Source: Meghimatium bilineatum | Lineage: Eukaryota; Mollusca; Gastropoda; Stylommatophora; Philomycidae | DNA length: 64,000 bases | Assembly: GCA_034231615.1 (NCBI GenBank) | Contig: CM067315.1 | Span: 13,443,713 to 13,507,712, forward strand | Reading direction: 5' to 3' | Part shown: positions 22,106-33,398 of the stretch, piece after piece | How the letters are laid out: each line of letters opens with the position of its first letter | Numbering within the stretch: the stretch's first letter is position 1 | Notes under the pieces: model-generated | What the model was told of the DNA's origin: nothing | The model's input: only the letters and a program-made list of their open reading frames with translations | Databases searched by the model: none | Translations under genes and position numbers: made by a program

Positions 22106-22377
22106 TTCTTCTTCTGCGTTCGTTCTGAAACTCCTGCAGATTAGCAGGATGTAGTCCGGAGAACGGAATGTATTGTGTCATGGTTTACAGCATTGCTGCG
22201 AATCTGCGCTTTTCGGCCTGACACATCCGACTTCAGCATGGCTTTGGGCCACTGACCCTTTATGGGATGGGGCAAACAACTCCATCCCATAACCTCCTTT
22301 GTTCGCCTCTTACAATATGCATGGAAGGTAAACAGTGTTGCTATTATGTGCTCCCCTTTGGAGCCCCAGCAACACAA
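22106..22377 (-). mobile_element. SINE-A copy, full length
   Basis: Starts TTCTTCTTCTGCGTTCGTTC, contains CGGCCTGACACATCCGACTT, ATGGGATGGGGCAAACAACT, ends CCCCAGCAACACAATGGCG. Confidence 0.9.
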
Positions 22378-22584
22378 TGGCGTTTTTTTAGTATAAATTC
22401 GCCTTGTTTATGTACAATTTTATGACTATTTATGTGAAAATTCGCTTCGAGTGCAGATGGTTTTTTGGGCCTTTTTACGCGCCTTTTGTTCACGTTTCTA
22501 GTGCTAAAAGTCCTGTTCCAGTGTGCTAAGAGGCAGGATGGGTTTGAACACCCGATACCTTCCACTTCTTATCTACGGGCTTGT

Positions 22585-22766
22585 TTGTACCTGTCAACGA
22601 AAGCCCCTGCCCGGAGTACCACTCAGAGTACGTAAATCCGTTTTTCAAGCGATTGTTTTCATGATCTCCAAAAGAATCAGCTTATACAGCACGCCGGGAG
22701 CGAGATTCGAACCCTCGACCTCTTAAGCACAAAGTTTACGGCTTAACCACTACAGCATGGAGATCT
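22585..22766 (-). mobile_element. tRNA-derived SINE, family E
   Basis: Read on the minus strand, GCTGTAGTGGTTAAGCCGTA (box A-like), then GTCGAGGGTTCGAATCTCGC (box B). A second copy in the same orientation lies at 62985-63212. The tRNA-like part is followed by a shared non-tRNA body (GGAGTACCACTCAGAGTACG on plus). A functional tRNA is unlikely as the arms do not close. Confidence 0.75.
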
Positions 22767-23158
22767 CCAAACATAGAAAAAATGTAGTCCCTAACGTTAT
22801 TTGAAAACTTGCAGTCAGGATGGTGTGGCTAGTGCTCTAACTATTCGACCAGACAATTCACAAATAAGTGACAATTTCTTTGTTTAAAATGGCATTTAAC
22901 CGTGAACTGTCGCCACGTCTACGGAGTTTGTGCACTGCTGCTGAGATCGTCTGTGGAAAGAAAGAGATCGGAGCAGACGTGACTCTTGTTCAAGCTGCAA
23001 TAATGGAGTTGCATGTAATATAAAAGCAGTTATTGCGCAGCAGGCCCGCATATACGATTTTATTTCATTCGGGAGGTGGGGGGAGGACATCGACAGCTTG
23101 TCGCTTCACTCGTGGACGAAAGGTGGGGGTGGTCTATATCATCTTCGGAAAAACAGCT

Positions 23159-23825
23159 CGCTACTCTCTTACCTGCATGTTTCTTGTCACTACTCTCTTC
23201 CCTGCTTCTTTCTTGTCACTACTCTCTTACCTGAGTATATCTTGTCACTACTCTCTTACCTGAGTATATCTTGTCACTACTCTCTTACCTGAGTATATCT
23301 TGTCACTACTCTTTTACCTGAGTATATCTTGTCACTACTCTCTTACCTGAGTATATCTTGTCACTACTCTCTTACCTGAGTATATCTTGTCACTACTCTC
23401 TTATCTGAGTATATCTTGTCACTACTCTCTTACCTGAGTATATCTTGTCACTACTCTCTTACCTGAGTATATCTTGTCACTACTCTCTTACCTGAGTATA
23501 TCTTGTCACTACTCTTTTACCTGAGTATATCTTGTCACTACTCTCTTACCTGAGTATATCTTGTCACTACTCTCTTACCTGAGTATATCTTGTCACTACT
23601 CTCTTACCTGCTTGTTTCTTGTCACTACTCTCTTACCTGAGTATATCTTGTCACTACTCTCTTACCTGAGTATATCTTGTCACTACTCTCTTACCTGAGT
23701 ATATCTTGTCACTACTCTCTTACCTGAGTATATCTTGTCACTACTCTCTTACCTGAGTATATCTTGTCACTACTCTCTTACCTGAGTATATCTTGTCACT
23801 ACTCTCTTACCTGTTTGTTTCTTGC
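23159..23825. repeat. 29-bp minisatellite, about 23 units
   Basis: Unit GTCACTACTCTCTTACCTGA then GTATATCTT, very uniform. Exceptions: units with CTTGTTTCTT near 23608 and at both ends. Confidence 0.97.
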
Positions 23826-24565
23826 TATCCATTAGTTTTATTCCCTGAAAGGTGAGAGTAGCGCTCTAAATCCTCCCACCCCACCCCCTCACCCCCTCCT
23901 AATCTACGGGTTTGCTGTAAAGTCCCTATCACTTCATTCCCTACTGTGAAATGCTCTGGAAAAAAAACCCTACTCGTGGATTACTTTCACCCAACAAACG
24001 AGGGGGTAAATAGAAACGTACTAAGCGGAAACCAAACAAGGCATGCAAAACTGATATTTGTATTATTACAACGGCGCATGACAACGTCTGGCGCAAACTT
24101 CCGTTATATTTATTGTATAAAATAGCAACCAACATTTCTCTGAAATTGTTAGCATATTTCTGAATCGATGACATCCGGGATACATGCAAACATGTCCATG
24201 TTTCATATCCTTGACCGGGACAATATTTGTGCACGGAGTACTTGATGTCTACATTTTATAGGAAACATGTATTCCAGTTATTTACGACTTTCTTATTACA
24301 ATCTGGCATATGACCTTGTTCACAATCTTGTTTAGTGCCTGATGTGTGCTCTTTACATTTTATGTAAAGTAAAATGTAAAAACTACTTCATTTGTACAGT
24401 TAAGTTTTCAGTCCTTCTGAATATGTCTTCTTGGTATGAAATAAATAAATGAACCTATGGAAGAAATACCTTCCCAATCACCACTCACCCCTCCCCAATT
24501 GCGCAAGGGGTGCAAAAACTATAGTGCTTATAGTTCATGGGGATCGGATCACACAAATACAACAC
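23826..24565. other. Unassigned DNA
   Basis: No recognisable gene. A 97-codon minus frame (23941-24234) has no known domain. Confidence 0.35.
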
Positions 24566-26021
24566 TGTTAGTAGATGACAATGTTGGTAGATGACACTGT
24601 TAGTAGATGACAATGTTGGTAGATGACACTGTTAGTAGATGACAATGTTGGTAGATGACACTGTTGGTAGATGACAATGTTGGTAGATGACAATGTTGGT
24701 AGATGACATTGTTGGTAGATGACAATGTTGGTAGATGACATTGTTGGTAGATGACAATGTTGGTAGATGACACTGTTGGTAGATGACACTGTTGGTAGAT
24801 GACATTGTTGGTAGATGACACTGTTGGTAGATGACATTGTTGGTAGATGACACTGTTACTAGATGACACTGTTGGTAGATGACATTGTTGGTAGATGACA
24901 TTGTTGGTAGATGACATTGTTGGTAGATGACAATGTTGGTAGATGACAATGTTAGTAGATGACATTCTTGGTAGATTACATTCTTGGTAGATGACATTGT
25001 TGGTAGATGACATTGTTGGTAGATGACATTCATGGTAGATGACACTGTTGGTAGATGACACTGTTGGTAGATGACATTGTTGGTAGATGACTTTGTTGGT
25101 AGATGACATTCGTGGTAGATGACAATGTTAGTAGATGACATTCTTGGTAGATGACATTCGTGGTAGATGACACTGTTGGTAGATGACACTGTTGGTAGAT
25201 GACATTGTTGGTAGATGGCATTGTTGGTAGATGACAATGTTAGTAGATGACATTCTTGGTAGATGACATTCATGGTAGATGACACTGTTGGTAGATGACA
25301 CTGTTGGTAGATGACACTGTTGGTAGATGACACTGTTGGTAGATGACACTGTTGGTAGATGACATTGTTGGTAGATGACAATGTTGGTAGATGACAATGT
25401 TAGTAGATGACATTCTTGGTAGATTACATTCTTGGTAGATGACTTTGTTGGTAGATGACATTGTTGGTAGATGACATTCATGGTAGATGACACTGTTGGT
25501 AGATGACAATGTTAGTAGATGACATTGTTGGTAGATGACTTTGTTGGTAGATGACATTCGTGGTAGATGACAATGTTAGTAGATGACATTCTTGGTAGAT
25601 GACATTCGTGGTAGATGACACTGTTGGTAGATGACACTGTTGGTAGATGACATTGTTGGTAGATGGCATTGTTGGTAGATGACAATGTTAGTAGATGACA
25701 TTCTTGGTAGATGACATTCATGGTAGATGACACTGTTGGTAGATGACACTGTTGGTAGATGACACTGTTGGTAGATGACACTGTTGGTAGATGACACTGT
25801 TGGTAGATGACACTGTTGGTAGATGACATTCATGGTAGATGACACTGTTGGTAGATGACACTGTTGGTAGATGACACTGTTGGTAGATGACACTGTTGGT
25901 AGATGACACTGTTGGTAGATGACATTGTTGGTAGATAACATTGTTGGTAGATGACATTCGTGGTAGATGACATTCGTGGTAGATGACATTCCGTGGTAGA
26001 TGACATTCGTGGTAGATGACA
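24566..26021. repeat. 16-bp minisatellite, about 91 units, with 448-bp higher-order duplication
   Basis: Unit TAGATGACACTGTTGG, with subtypes ATTGTTGG, AATGTTGG, AATGTTAG, ATTCTTGG, ATTCGTGG, ATTCATGG. A series of subtypes recurs 448 bp (28 units) apart, for example at 24961 and 25409. Because 48 bp is three units, minus frames stay open for up to 249 codons; these are not genes. Confidence 0.97.
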
Positions 26022-26107
26022 GCTTGCCGTGAAGTTTTCTTGAAAGCTGGTAGTGATCGGTGAACTTACAGCTGCTTACTAGCAAAGTACAAAGATCGAG
26101 ACATCAC

Positions 26108-26374
26108 CACCCGTGTGTTGCCGGGCCCGAAAGAAGAGCAAGGAATAGTGACACTGCTACCAGTCATACACGTCGGGAGAGGAGACTAAGGAGGTTTTCG
26201 GGTGGAATTGACTGTTCCACTCTATAGATGTTAAAGTGATCCAGAAGTCATGCTCAAGTCGGATGTATCTAGCCAAAAACGTAGATATTGCAGTTAAGAT
26301 GTAAACTATGACACAACACATTTCGTTCTTCGGACAGCAGCCTGCCACGCTGTGGGAGTTTGAGAAATGAAGAC
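26108..26374 (+). mobile_element. SINE-A copy
   Basis: Begins CCCGTGTGTTGCCGGGCCCG, contains TCAAGTCGGATGTATCTAGC, ends GCTGTGGGAGTTTGAGAAAT then GAAGACAAGAA. It lies about 90 bp after the 16-bp array. Confidence 0.85.
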
Positions 26375-26498
26375 AAGAAAAATAAGCATGTTTTTTTCAC
26401 TTTTAAATGTACATCTTTGAAACAACAATGGGTTTCCCTTACGTGCATGAAACCGGTTATAGACTTCTAACTTCAGGTACTGCAACATTTGATAGGAC

Positions 26499-26575
26499 AC
26501 GCTGATAGCACATGTCTCATAGCACATGTCTCATAGCACATGTCTCATAGCACATGAGAAAACTGATAGCACATG
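26499..26575. repeat. 14-bp tandem repeat, about 5 units
   Basis: Unit ATAGCACATGTCTC. Confidence 0.9.
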
Positions 26576-26580
26576 CATTA

Positions 26581-26814
26581 CAGGGATGATTGGAAATGGG
26601 GCCTGCAGGTCAAATCCGACCTGTACATCTATTTTTTTTTTTACTTTTTCTATGGGCTGGTCTAAAAGTATTTTATGTACTGTCCCATGTGGGACAACAG
26701 AGGTCAGACAAAATTACTTCCAGCTGCGACTTTTAAAAAGAAAGCTTTTTAGTCCCCTGCCGGCCAAAAAAAAATATAATCCGGTCTGCAAGCCCAAAAT
26801 GGGCAGTTGCCCTG
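26581..26814. mobile_element. Probable hAT-type MITE, 234 bp, decayed
   Basis: The left end CAGGGATGATTGGAAATGGG then GCCTGCAGGTC and the inverted right end CAGGGCAACTGCCCATTTTG then GGCTTGCAGACC are alignable imperfect inverted repeats. The interior has the GGTCAAATCCGACCTG and GCCGGCC motifs seen in hAT remnants. The flanks ATGCATTA and CTGCCAAC match poorly, so the target duplication is not convincing. Confidence 0.5.
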
Positions 26815-27652
26815 CTGCCAACATTTAATATACACGATAGCCTGCTGCTTCAGGAATCTAACAAAAACTAATGTTGTTTTATTTCTCGATCAACAACTTA
26901 GTAAACCGGAACTGTATATACTGTTAGAAAGCGTTTTATTGGATGTCTCCTAATCCAATCAAAGATGTTGACACATGACGGTATAAAGTTATAATTTATG
27001 GCTGGTTGGTTGCTGTTACAGCGGTCCATGAACTCATGCCCACTGACCCAATTATTTTTGGTTAAAATTGCATTATAGTGTTGGAAAGTCTACACAATTT
27101 TCGAACTTCTCCGGGCCAGAGCCAGACAATAACTATCACACCACCAGGAAGGTAGGTTACTACCTATGCACTGCTTGGAACGATTGCAGCCACGATAGGG
27201 TTCACTGCACTCATTCCCCGCCACCAATTGACTACTGGTTATGCCGAACTTATCTATAGCTCTAGTCACGCAACCAAATGTTCACGGCAAAAGGTTTGTC
27301 ATGTCCTGAGTCACTGTGCCACTATGACGGGACTCAGCCATAGGAAAACAGTGCTCAGTTTCCACATCCCCAGTGCTTCACCGTATATCTCTGGCTCTCT
27401 CCCAACTACAGAGGGTGCATGCATATATACTAATAACAATGAACACAAAAAGCAACAACACATGAACAAGAATAATTGTATGGATGACACATGCTACAAA
27501 GCTTCCATAAGAGAGTCTCTATGTCATCTTGGCCTGTCATCTACTAAGGTTTTCTGTTGCATGGGTGGTTTGTCATATGAGCCATTGATTGAACCCACAG
27601 ACGAAACCGCGTGTGTAGTTATAATTTATAATAATTGTAGTATGCACTCTCT
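26815..27652. other. Unassigned DNA with a 200-codon open frame
   Basis: An open plus frame, 27228-27830, runs into the 28-bp array, which supplies its repeated C-terminus (IPSIEYSRG). The non-repeat part has no domain I recognise. Most likely chance. Confidence 0.35.
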
Positions 27653-27945
27653 GGGCATACCCAGTATAGAATATTCTAGGGGCATACCCAGTATAGAATA
27701 TTCTAGGGGCATACCCAGTATAGAATATTCTAGGGGCATACCCAGTATAGAATATTCTAGGGGCATACCCAGTATAGAATATTCTAGGGGCATATCCAGT
27801 ATAGAATATCTAGGGGCATACCCAGTATAGAATATTCTAGGGGCATACCCAGTATAGAACATTCAAGGGGCATACCCAGTAGAGAATATTCTAGGGGCAT
27901 ACCCAGTATAGAATATTCTAGGGGCATACCCAGTATAGAATATTG
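27653..27945. repeat. 28-bp minisatellite, about 10.5 units
   Basis: Unit GGCATACCCAGTATAGAATA then TTCTAGGG, nearly identical copies. Confidence 0.97.
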
Positions 27946-28316
27946 CTGTTCAAATATTGTTATATTTTAAACGTTACACTAATACATCTCATATCGCCAG
28001 TGCAATGTGGACGGATCGGTTTTCAAACCATGTGCAAGAACATGACGCTGTCTGTGATCATCTGCGGGCAGGATTATTTTTAAGAAATATTTGGTGAGGT
28101 CCATATTATATTTATAACATTCACAAGTGTATTACCTAAATAAAATTATGAAATTATATAATTTAATTTAAATTTGTTCACGCTGTATCGCTATAATTCT
28201 TGTTGTTTATTTTCCACGTGGTCACCTCATTATCCCCCCCCCCCTGGACAGGTCTGTAATTTCCCGTTCTCACAATTTTTCTTCGAGGTTCGTTTTCAAG
28301 TCTTCTATTTAAGACT
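27946..28316. other. Unassigned DNA
   Basis: AT-rich; C run near 28233. No feature recognised. Confidence 0.4.
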
Positions 28317-28986
28317 TGCATATGGCCCAAGTTGAGAATCATTGTATTAATCGATGTATCCCGCTGATTCATATGGCCCAAGTTGAGAATCATTGTATTA
28401 ATCGATGTATCCCGCTGATTCATATGGCCCAAGTTGAGAATCATTGTATTAATCGATGTATCCCGCTGATTCATATGGCCCAAGTTGAGAATCATTGTAT
28501 TAATCGATGTATCCCGCTGATTCATATGGCCCAAGTTGAGAATCATTGTATTAATCGATGTATCCCGCTGATTCATATGGCCCAAGTTGAGAATCATTGT
28601 ATTAATCGATGTATCCCGCTGATTCATATGGCCCAAGTTGAGAATCATTGTATTAATCGATGTATCCCGCTGATTCATATGGCCCAAGTTGACAATCATT
28701 GTATTAATCGATGTATCCCGCTGATTCATATGGCCCAAGTTGAGAATCATTGTATTAATCGATGTATCCCGCTGATTCATATGGCCCAAGTTGAGAATCA
28801 TTGTATTAATCGATGTATCCCGCTGATTCATATGGCCCAAGTTGAGAATCATTGTATTAATCGATGTATCCCGCTGATTCATATGGCCCAAGTTGAGAAT
28901 CATTGTATTAATCGATGTATCCCGCTGATTCATATGGCCCAAGTTGAGAATCATTGTATTAATCGATGTATCCCGCTGATTCATAT
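28317..28986. repeat. 51-bp minisatellite, about 13 near-identical units
   Basis: Unit CATATGGCCCAAGTTGAGAA, TCATTGTATTAATCGATGTA, TCCCGCTGATT. I see one substitution in the whole array (GAG to GAC near 28693). 51 bp is 17 codons, so both strands have an open frame of 228-268 codons (HMAQVENHCINRCIPLI on plus). No spacers differ, so it is not a CRISPR array. Confidence 0.97.
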
Positions 28987-29085
28987 GAATGTTCTACAAT
29001 GAACAATTAACTCACTGATATCCAGCGCCCTCTACAGTTGCTAATTTTCTCAATGCAACATTGAAGGTAACCAGAATTTCAATAT

Positions 29086-29240
29086 CTTCTTCTTCATCGT
29101 TCATTCTCAAACTCCTGCTGGATCTCCCTTGTAGCAAGACGATTGTCCTACTAGATTTCTAGCAGGATGTAGTCCAGAGAATGGAAATGCGTCGTGCCGC
29201 CGTTTTATTTGCGCCAATGGCCGGCACATCCGTCTTCGGC
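29086..29240 (-). mobile_element. SINE-B copy
   Basis: TTCTTCTTCATCGTTCATTC, CAAACTCCTGCTGGATCTCC, GTCCTACTAGATTTCTAGCA, ends GCACATCCGTCTTCGGCGGG. Confidence 0.88.
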
Positions 29241-29532
29241 GGGAATTTCAATATAAGGAACATATTCACACATAATACAACAAGGGCCTTTAAAAAAAAC
29301 TTGGATAAATACATTGTTATGGTTGAGGAACTATTTTACCATCTTTTAAATTAAAAACTTTTTCTTTTTTTTTTTCATAGGGAGAAGGATTTTGAAACGT
29401 GTTTTCTCGGGAAAAGTGGGTTAACCTAAGGGAGGAGGTTTATGTAATTTACCCTCTCTTTTTCCTTGTTCTGTAGTATTGAATATAATGTTCTATATTC
29501 TAAAGGGAGAAGGTCTGAAACCTAAAATCTAA
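29241..29532. other. Unassigned DNA
   Basis: No feature recognised. Confidence 0.35.
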
Positions 29533-29642
29533 CATCCTATTTAAGACGTGCATGTAAAAATCCATCCTATTTAAGTCTTGCATGTAAAATCCATCCTATT
29601 TAAGACTTGCATGTAAAATCTACCATCCTATTTAAGACTTGG
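29533..29642. repeat. 29-bp tandem repeat, about 4 units
   Basis: Unit CATCCTATTTAAGACTTGCA then TGTAAAATC. The same TTTAAGACTTGCATATG words occur at 28308-28323, at the edge of the 51-bp array. Confidence 0.85.
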
Positions 29643-30280
29643 GGGTAATTAAGTCAAGACTTAAAGGTTAAAGTTGAGTTTAGGGTCTGACCATGAATTA
29701 CACTAACTTCTTTTTTTAGGGAGGGTGGGGGAATTTTGTACACCCCCCCCCCACCACATCAATAATTTGCCAAAAATCCAAAGCACCCACCCCCCCCTTG
29801 TCTGCTTACTTGGGTCCCCAAATATCTTCCTCCCTTCTTTCAAACATACCCCACCCCAGAAAAAATATTTTTTGCAGAAAAAGTGCTAACAAACAACATA
29901 ACTTTTTTTTTTTTAAATTCACATTAGCTAAAGGTAACCATCTCCCCCCCCCCTCCATGTCAATAACTGTCATACTTTTTCAGTTCCACCCACTCCCCCC
30001 CCCCCTATAATTGTCGTAATTTATGGACAGCCCCCTTATGAGCCAGCCAGAGCCATATAACAGTTTACCAGAAGCCGTTCAGGTTGACCAGAAACTGCCT
30101 GACTAGCGCCACCTACCACATTTGCTCTGTAGCGATGGCGCCATTTTTCGACCTTCCAGGAGCATGAGCCGTGGTACACTTCTTCCTGGTAGTTGAATGA
30201 ACCATGAATGTAATTGTTATTTCTTACCACAAATAACGAGTGGATGTGAAAATCGGGTATGCTGGCCGATGGGCAAATGC
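29643..30280. other. Unassigned DNA with several poly-C runs
   Basis: C runs near 29742, 29790, 29944 and 29993, next to T runs. No gene recognised. Confidence 0.5.
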
Positions 30281-30402
30281 CTTCTTCTTCTGCATTCGTT
30301 CTGAAACTCCTGCAAATTAGTAGAAAAAAACGAAATGTCCCGTGTCATGGTTTACATCTTAGCTGTAATATCTTTCGGCCTGACACATCCGGCTTCTGTA
30401 TA
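30281..30402 (-). mobile_element. SINE-A 3' half
   Basis: CTTCTTCTTCTGCATTCGTT, CGTGTCATGGTTTACATCTT, CGGCCTGACACATCCGGCTT. It stops where the missing half would begin; a matching 5' half in the same orientation is at 32086-32208. Confidence 0.8.
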
Positions 30403-30705
30403 ACACAAATGATACTATGACATCACCGCATGTAACTAAGTAACGCATATAAATGAAAACAACCACGTGATCTTAAAGACATATTCTAGGCGTTCGTGTC
30501 GTCCACAAGGTTCCTAACTTTAGAAGTAGCATTTGTAAATATAAGCCAATCTATCACTGTATCATCATATTCTGATGAGTTCGTGTGTGTCTTAAATCAA
30601 TCTGTATTCTGTTCCATAATGTATAGACATGCCATTTAATCATACTTAGCACTTCATAAATGGGTGTCTGCGTTGTACAGAGGATTGAACATTATTCCGC
30701 ATTAC

Positions 30706-31215
30706 TCAACCACAAGTGAGAGTTAAGAGAACTTGGCGAGCACCAGTGAGAGTTAAGAGAACTTAGCGAGCACCAGTGAGAGTTAAGAGAACTTGGCGAC
30801 CACCAGTGAGAGTTAAGAGAACTTACCAACCACAAGTGAGAGTTAAGAGAACTTGGCGACCACCAGTGAGAGTTAAGAGAACTTAGCAACCACAAGTAAG
30901 AGTTAAGAGAACTTAGCAACCACAAGTGAGAGTGAAGTGAATTTAGCAACCACAAGTGAGAGTGAAGTGAATTTAGCAACCACAAGTGAGAGTGAAGTGA
31001 ATTTAGCAACCACAAGTGAGAGTGAAGTGAATTTAGCAACCACAAGTGAGAGTGAAGTGAATTTAGCAACCACAAGTGAGAGTGAAGTGAACTTAGCAAC
31101 CACAAGTAAAAGTTAAGAGAACTTAGCAACCACAAATGAGAGTTAAGAGAACTTAGCAACCACAAATGAGAGTGAATTGAATTTAGCAACCACCAGTGGG
31201 AGTGAAGAAAATTTA
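30706..31215. repeat. 30-bp minisatellite, about 17 units
   Basis: Unit CCACAAGTGAGAGTGAAGTG then AATTTAGCAA in the middle, with flanking units reading GAGAGTTAAGAGAACTTGGC. The centre is homogeneous and the edges older. Confidence 0.96.
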
Positions 31216-31231
31216 AGAATGACGCTGAGAT

Positions 31232-31533
31232 GATGATCACGATGCCCGCGTCTTTCTGGGACCGAAAGGAGGAGTAAAGAATAGCGACACTGTTGCTAGC
31301 AGTGGACGTGGTAAGAGGCGACTAAGTATGTTTTACAAATGGATTTGACTGCCTCAATCTCAGAGAGAGTCAGTTACCCAGAAGACATGCGGAAGTGTTA
31401 TGAGCTCGATATGCTATGCCATAACTTGCAGATTTCGTAGCTACACTGTAAACCATGACACAATGCATTTCGTTAATTAGACTACATCTTGCAAAGCTGC
31501 AGGAGTTTGAGAACGCACGTGGGAGAAGCAAGA
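31232..31533 (+). mobile_element. SINE-A copy, full length
   Basis: Starts near CCCGCGTCTTTCTGGGACCG, contains AAACCATGACACAATGCATT, ends GCAGGAGTTTGAGAACGCAC then GAGAAGCAAG. Arrays abut it on both sides. Confidence 0.85.
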
Positions 31534-31561
31534 CTTTAAGAAAATACCTCTTACTTATTAA

Positions 31562-32034
31562 TATGTTATTGTAAAGATAGAGCCTGTGTAAAACGTTATT
31601 GTAAAACGTTATTGTAAATATGGAGCTTGTGTAAAACGTTATTGTAAAGATAGAGCTCTGTGTAAAACGTTATTGTAAAGATAGAGCTCTGTGTAAAACG
31701 TTATTGTAAAGATAGAGCTCTGTGTAAAACGTTATTGTAAAGATAGAGCTCTGTATAAAACGTTATTGTAAAGATGGAGCTCTGTGTAAAACGTTATTGT
31801 AAAAATGGAGCTCTGTGTAAAACGTTATTATAAAGATGGAGGTCTGTGTAAAACGTTATTATAAAGATGGTCTGTGTAAAACGCTATTGTAAAGATGGAG
31901 GTCTGTGTAAAACGTTATTGTAAAGATGGAGGTATGTGTAAAACGTTATTGTAAAGATGGAGGTATGTGTAAAACGTTATTGTAAAGATGGAGGTATGTG
32001 TAAAACGTTATTATAAAGATAAAGCTCTGTGGAA
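31562..32034. repeat. 32-bp minisatellite, about 15 units
   Basis: Unit AAAACGTTATTGTAAAGATA then GAGCTCTGTGT, with a GGAGGTCTGTGT and GGAGGTATGTGT drift along the array. Confidence 0.96.
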
Positions 32035-32085
32035 CTTTTACAAATGAATAGTCACCATACAGTCATGTTATTATTTGGAAACTTT

Positions 32086-32208
32086 GACCTTCTAAGGGAT
32101 TGGACAGCCAACTCTTCCCCAAACCTCCTTAGGTGCCTCGTATGATACGAATGGCAGATAAAAGTATTGTTATTTCGGGCTCCCCTTTCGGACCCGACAA
32201 CACGTGAG
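32086..32208 (-). mobile_element. SINE-A 5' half
   Basis: GGGATTGGACAGCCAACTCT, AACCTCCTTAGGTGCCTCGT, TTTCGGACCCGACAACACGT. Complements the half at 30281-30402. Confidence 0.8.
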
Positions 32209-32395
32209 TTTATTTGTATCATTATTTCTGGAAGAGTTCTGCTTAAATAGTCTAACCTTAATAGCTAATACACAGTCATGCAGTATGAGCAGACTATATC
32301 ATAATCATGGTTGGAAGGGAAACTAGCTGTTACATCGCATTGATTTTCAGCATGCAACATTCTAATCTCAATAACAATAGAATATTACTATACTA

Positions 32396-32968
32396 TTATA
32401 CACAGGGCACACAATTCGACCAGTCGGCAGGAACTGACATTTGTCTCATCAGACATAGCATACAACAGCACCATCGAAGTCCTAGATAATGTGGGCAGTG
32501 ACCACCGACCAATCCTAGCAGCTTTCACCACACCACAGATGTCACATATCTGTAAAGCCATCTTGCAACTTTAAGAAAGCCAACTGGGCCAGGTACAGCC
32601 AATGAACTAATGCTTGGTTCAGTGAAATGAGCAGAAAATCCAACATGAACGTAACATACAGCAAAATCTGCACCATAACATTAGCAGCCGCTAAAATGTA
32701 TTTAAAGGGGAATGGTCAAGAAATACAAACAATATTGGACACCTGAACTAGCTGAAGCAGTCACAGAGAAGAGAAATCCCAGGAAGAAGTCTGAGAAACC
32801 CTCTACTGCCTCAAACAAAACATAATACAACAGATGGACAGCAAAAGTAAGATATATTACAAAGGAAAACAAACAAAGGACTTGGAGAGGAAAATGTAGC
32901 AAACTATATCTAAAAAGAGAAGGAAATAAAGCCTGGAGACTTGCATAATCTCGAGGGAAAATACAGAA
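32396..32968 (+). pseudogene. LINE endonuclease end and linker fragment
   Basis: Frame-shifted translation gives LTFVSSDIAYNSTIEVLDNV then GSDHRPILAAFTTP, the last block of an APE-type endonuclease (S-D-H-R-P), followed by a basic linker, WRGKCSKLYLKREGNKAWRL. Several stops. The nuclease would nick target DNA; this piece is dead. It meets an RT fragment of opposite strand at 32969. Confidence 0.75.
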
Positions 32969-33180
32969 AGACCAATTTTTTTCCAAAAGCTTGCCTGTCG
33001 TATTCAGCATTGTTATTATTCTGTAGTCTTGTATCCTGGTGTAGTTCTTCCCAGATTTTGGTAGTGGAACTAAATAGCTGTGCAACCAGTCTTCTTTCAC
33101 TGTGCCCTTTAGAAGGCTATTATTGAACATGTCCGCCAACTCCCCCAACTCCTCATCCGTTCTCCGACTAATGCCATCTG
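32969..33180 (-). pseudogene. LINE RT N-terminal fragment, opposite orientation
   Basis: Minus strand: ELADMFNNSLLKGTVKEDWL, HSYLVPLPKSGKNYTRIQDY, RIITMLNTTGKLLEK. This is the start of an RT domain (the P-L-P-K-S-G-K and Y-R-I motifs). It converges with the endonuclease fragment at 32396-32968, joined at a run of T. Confidence 0.75.
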
Positions 33181-33246
33181 GTACTGGTGGTTGATTGGAT
33201 GAACCGTAGAAATCGAGATTTGTTATTTTTTAGGAATATTTCACTG

Positions 33247-33398
33247 TCCGACTCTGTGGCGAAGTAGTACAGATCGCGCCTGTGACGGCCAAGGTACCGA
33301 GTTCGATCCCCGTCACGGGCATTTGACCATGCGGATCGTTCAGAAAGCAATGGCAAACTGCTAAACGTATTTATATTACCCAGAAAATCACTAGTCAA
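33247..33398 (+). mobile_element. tRNA-derived SINE head
   Basis: CTGTGGCGAAGTAGTACAG resembles box A and CCGAGTTCGATCCCCGTCAC box B, about 45 bp apart, followed by AAGCAATGGCAAACTGCTAA. The 3' end is not defined. Confidence 0.65.

Noticed and set aside
22690-22766. Possible functional tRNA gene on the minus strand
   Set aside because: Boxes A and B are present, but the acceptor and anticodon arms do not pair and the copy continues into a SINE body.
24568-26085. Several overlapping 100-249 codon minus frames
   Set aside because: All are phases of the 16-bp array.
28178-29002. Regular 51-bp repeats, considered as CRISPR or a repeat protein
   Set aside because: The whole unit is repeated with no variable spacer, the context is an animal-type repeat region, and both strands are open.
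30565-30590. CTGATGAG as a hammerhead core
   Set aside because: No GAAA partner at suitable distance and no stem II.
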